From assembly GCA_002403095.1 (NCBI GenBank), contig DHHC01000021.1, positions 1 to 64,000 on the forward strand: a stretch of DNA of 64,000 nucleotides. Direction: 5' to 3'. The position numbers and the translations under genes are program-made. The notes beneath the pieces were generated by a model, which saw only the letters and a program-made list of their open reading frames with translations, did not search any database and was not told the origin of the DNA. This document shows, in pieces, positions 62,610-64,000 of the stretch (within the stretch, counting starts at the first letter, position 1; each line of letters opens with the position of its first letter). Origin of the DNA: Leptolinea sp. UBA4782. GTDB lineage: Bacteria; Chloroflexota; Anaerolineae; Anaerolineales; Anaerolineaceae.

Positions 62610-62985
62610 ACCACTGTCCACATATTAATAAACATGGATGTTAATTAAATAGTAGTAGCAGTAGGGGGTGTGTATATGTGGATGTTCCTTGGAGAACTGA
62701 GAAATTCCCGTATATATGGTGAACAGAAAGTATCAGCTTCCATATATGGTGGATTAATTCTATTTAATTTCCACAGGGTAACAGGGACAAACAGGGGAGG
62801 AAAAAGGATAACTTCAGTCACTTTCCACAGGGTTATCCACATCCCCTATATAAAGATTTATTTACCTTTTCTTCCCTTTATCCAGGAGGTTTTCTGCGAA
62901 GTTTTCATAACTTTTATAATAGTTTTGAATCTTTTTCCACAAAAAAGGAGAGTTATCCACAGATATAAACAGGTTATCCACAGCC
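62610..62985. other. Probable chromosomal replication origin (oriC)
   Basis: AT-rich, non-coding. Three perfect DnaA boxes TTATCCACA on the plus strand (62833-62841, 62953-62961, 62974-62982; the last two 21 bp apart, two helical turns), several near-matches (CTGTCCACA 62614, ATTTCCACA 62767, CTTTCCACA 62821, TTTTCCACA 62933), and one box-like TGTGGATGT at 62677. AT-rich stretches for unwinding lie at about 62845-62930 and 62985-63015. It lies between spoVS and the nucleotidyltransferase gene; dnaA is not in the window. Confidence 0.85.
62650..62664 (+). other. DnaA-trio-like element
   Basis: TAG-TAG-TAG-CAG-TAG, followed by GGGGG and, 12 nt after the repeat, the DnaA-box-like TGTGGATGT (62677-62685); AT-rich TTAATTAAA lies on the other side. 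The order AT-rich, TA(G/A) repeats, G-rich, DnaA box is that described for the bacterial basal unwinding system. Confidence 0.55.
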
Positions 62986-63016
62986 TGAGGTGGACGGATA
63001 AAAGATATTATTTTTC

Positions 63017-64000
63017 CTACTCTTCAGACAGGCTGTTCTTGCGTTTGAAAGAATCAAAATAGGCTTCGATCTCTTCCAGGAACCGGTCCAAACCAGCTAT
63101 GCGCTGGCTGTAATATTCAGGGCTTAGTTCCAGCAGGGAACACATGCCATTAAAAGTATCCAGGAGAGGGGAATCTTTGGGAAGGAAGGTTACAGCGTCC
63201 GTCCAGGTTTTCACCATCAGCCATATGGCTCCCGCCGGGGATTTCTCCCAGGTGGAACAGGAAGCGTTGAAAAGGTAAGGATGGCGGATGGAAGAAAGTT
63301 CGACCGGGCAATTCTCCTGCGAGGATACCTGGGAGAGGCAGGCTTTCCATTCTGGCTGCCAGGCCAGCCAGGCTTCATCAGTCACCGCCGGGGAGGTCAC
63401 CAATTCGGCCAATGAGCCCGCCAGGTTGGGAAGTCCTGCTCCCTGTGCCCGCATGGCAAACTGGGCGAACATGCGCCGTTCAGCCAGGGGAAGGCCAACC
63501 AGGCATGCCAGGGCGTTGGCTGCGTCTTCAATGCTGCGCAGGTAAGCCCTGAGGGTAAAAACACCCGGCTTGTGGGTGCCCGAAAAACATTCCATCCAGC
63601 ACTGCCGGGCGCTGTCGATCAAAGGCTGGGCGCGCTGCAAGGCATACTCGGGGCGGAAGAACTGGGAACACACACTGGCCTGCGTAAACTCAAACCAGTG
63701 TCCATTGTCATGCAGCACGAGCGGGTTCTCGCATAAAAACGAACCGATCCAGACATCACTGCGCAGCTGGCGCGGCTGGTCAAAGCGGGTGATATCATAA
63801 TGGCGGATATCCAGGTGTACATCCGGGGTTAGGGGGATCAGTTCGCGCTCCACTGCAGGCTGAAGGTTGTGAATACAGACGAGGTCGATATCTGTACAAC
63901 CACCCAGAAGGAAATCCTCTGTACAGACAGAGCCAGTCAGGTAAATGCACAGCGGGCGGGGTTTCTTTTGAAGCCTCTCCGCAACGTGGGTTTTGGCAAA
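63017..64000 (-). CDS. Nucleotidyltransferase-fold protein, cut by the right edge
   Basis: The frame is open from 63017 to the window end (327 codons plus more outside); a GTG at 63853 is not the start, because coding sequence continues upstream. That upstream part reads 'LYLTGSVCTEDFLLGGCTDID'-type sequence (Gly-Ser, then Asp-x-Asp about 13 residues later), the signature of the polymerase-beta nucleotidyltransferase superfamily, followed by 'LVCIHNLQPAVEREL' and a helical C-terminal half (about 200 residues) with no named domain. It may modify a protein or small molecule by adding a nucleotide. The N-terminus is missing. Confidence 0.65.
   Translation of the reverse strand, partial: FAKTHVAERLQKKPRPLCIYLTGSVCTEDFLLGGCTDIDLVCIHNLQPAVERELIPLTPDVHLDIRHYDITRFDQPRQLRSDVWIGSFLCENPLVLHDNGHWFEFTQASVCSQFFRPEYALQRAQPLIDSARQCWMECFSGTHKPGVFTLRAYLRSIEDAANALACLVGLPLAERRMFAQFAMRAQGAGLPNLAGSLAELVTSPAVTDEAWLAWQPEWKACLSQVSSQENCPVELSSIRHPYLFNASCSTWEKSPAGAIWLMVKTWTDAVTFLPKDSPLLDTFNGMCSLLELSPEYYSQRIAGLDRFLEEIEAYFDSFKRKNSLSEE

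Overview
The window looks like a chromosomal stretch of an anaerobic bacterium of the phylum Chloroflexota, probably class Anaerolineae. This is an inference from gene content: many lipoproteins and exported proteins with Thr/Pro 'TPT' linkers, two tandem NBR1-like Ig-fold lipoproteins, SpoVS, an aldehyde:ferredoxin oxidoreductase, a B12-dependent methyltransferase cluster, a bacterial glycerol-1-phosphate dehydrogenase, DUF4342 and DUF2202 proteins, and an F420-type flavin oxidoreductase. There are no insertion sequences, prophage genes or CRISPR arrays; most of the window reads as ordinary chromosome.

Layout. 0.1-0.8 kb: DUF4342 protein and a stand-alone allophanate-hydrolase C-terminal domain. 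0.8-12.9 kb: a long minus-strand run, read from its upstream end as an MtmB-family methyltransferase lacking pyrrolysine, a corrinoid protein, a homocysteine S-methyltransferase, a methionine-synthase-type activation protein, a RACo/RamA-like ATP-dependent activator, MtnA, HypA, HypB, glycerol-1-phosphate dehydrogenase, a HAD-IIA phosphatase, DegV and an M20 peptidase. 13.1-18.1 kb: divergent plus-strand ECF transporter (YkoE-YkoD-YkoC type) preceded by a 24-codon membrane microprotein, then a histone-deacetylase-like amidohydrolase and a histidine phosphatase. 18.3-30.5 kb: creatininase, PPK2, P-II-like protein plus Ca2+/cation antiporter, lipoproteins, GH5 glycosidase, AOR plus MoaD-like protein, and degenerate palindromic repeats. 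30.6-38.2 kb: RsgA, a penicillin-binding lipoprotein, Maf, a sortase with two likely cell-wall substrates carrying an IPVTG signal, and a response regulator. 38.4-41.9 kb: dnaN and a PEP/pyruvate-binding-domain protein. 41.9-53.4 kb: mostly minus-strand housekeeping and small enzymes (gdhA, gatC-gatA, CBS-ACT protein, esterase). 53.5-62.1 kb: tRNA-Pro(UGG), glycosyltransferase, RNase HII, an arsR-arsM pair with a clear operator, an NYN-LOTUS protein, DsbA-like oxidoreductase and a deoxynucleoside kinase. 62.4-63.0 kb: spoVS and a probable replication origin. The right edge cuts a nucleotidyltransferase gene.

How it fits together. The most interesting unit is the cluster at 7.3-12.9 kb. It has all the parts of a corrinoid methyl-transfer chain that ends on homocysteine, i.e. 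a methionine synthase split into separate proteins, but the usual methyl-folate-binding module is missing and an MtmB homologue takes its place. In archaeal MtmB the catalytic residue is pyrrolysine; here the aligned position is a leucine, so the methyl donor is open. Downstream, the nickel chaperones HypA and HypB sit directly before a G1P dehydrogenase of the AraM family, whose Bacillus member is nickel dependent. A second well-supported find is the origin region at about 62.6-63.0 kb, with three perfect TTATCCACA boxes, further near-matches and a TAG-repeat (DnaA-trio-like) element, although no dnaA is nearby and dnaN lies 24 kb away.
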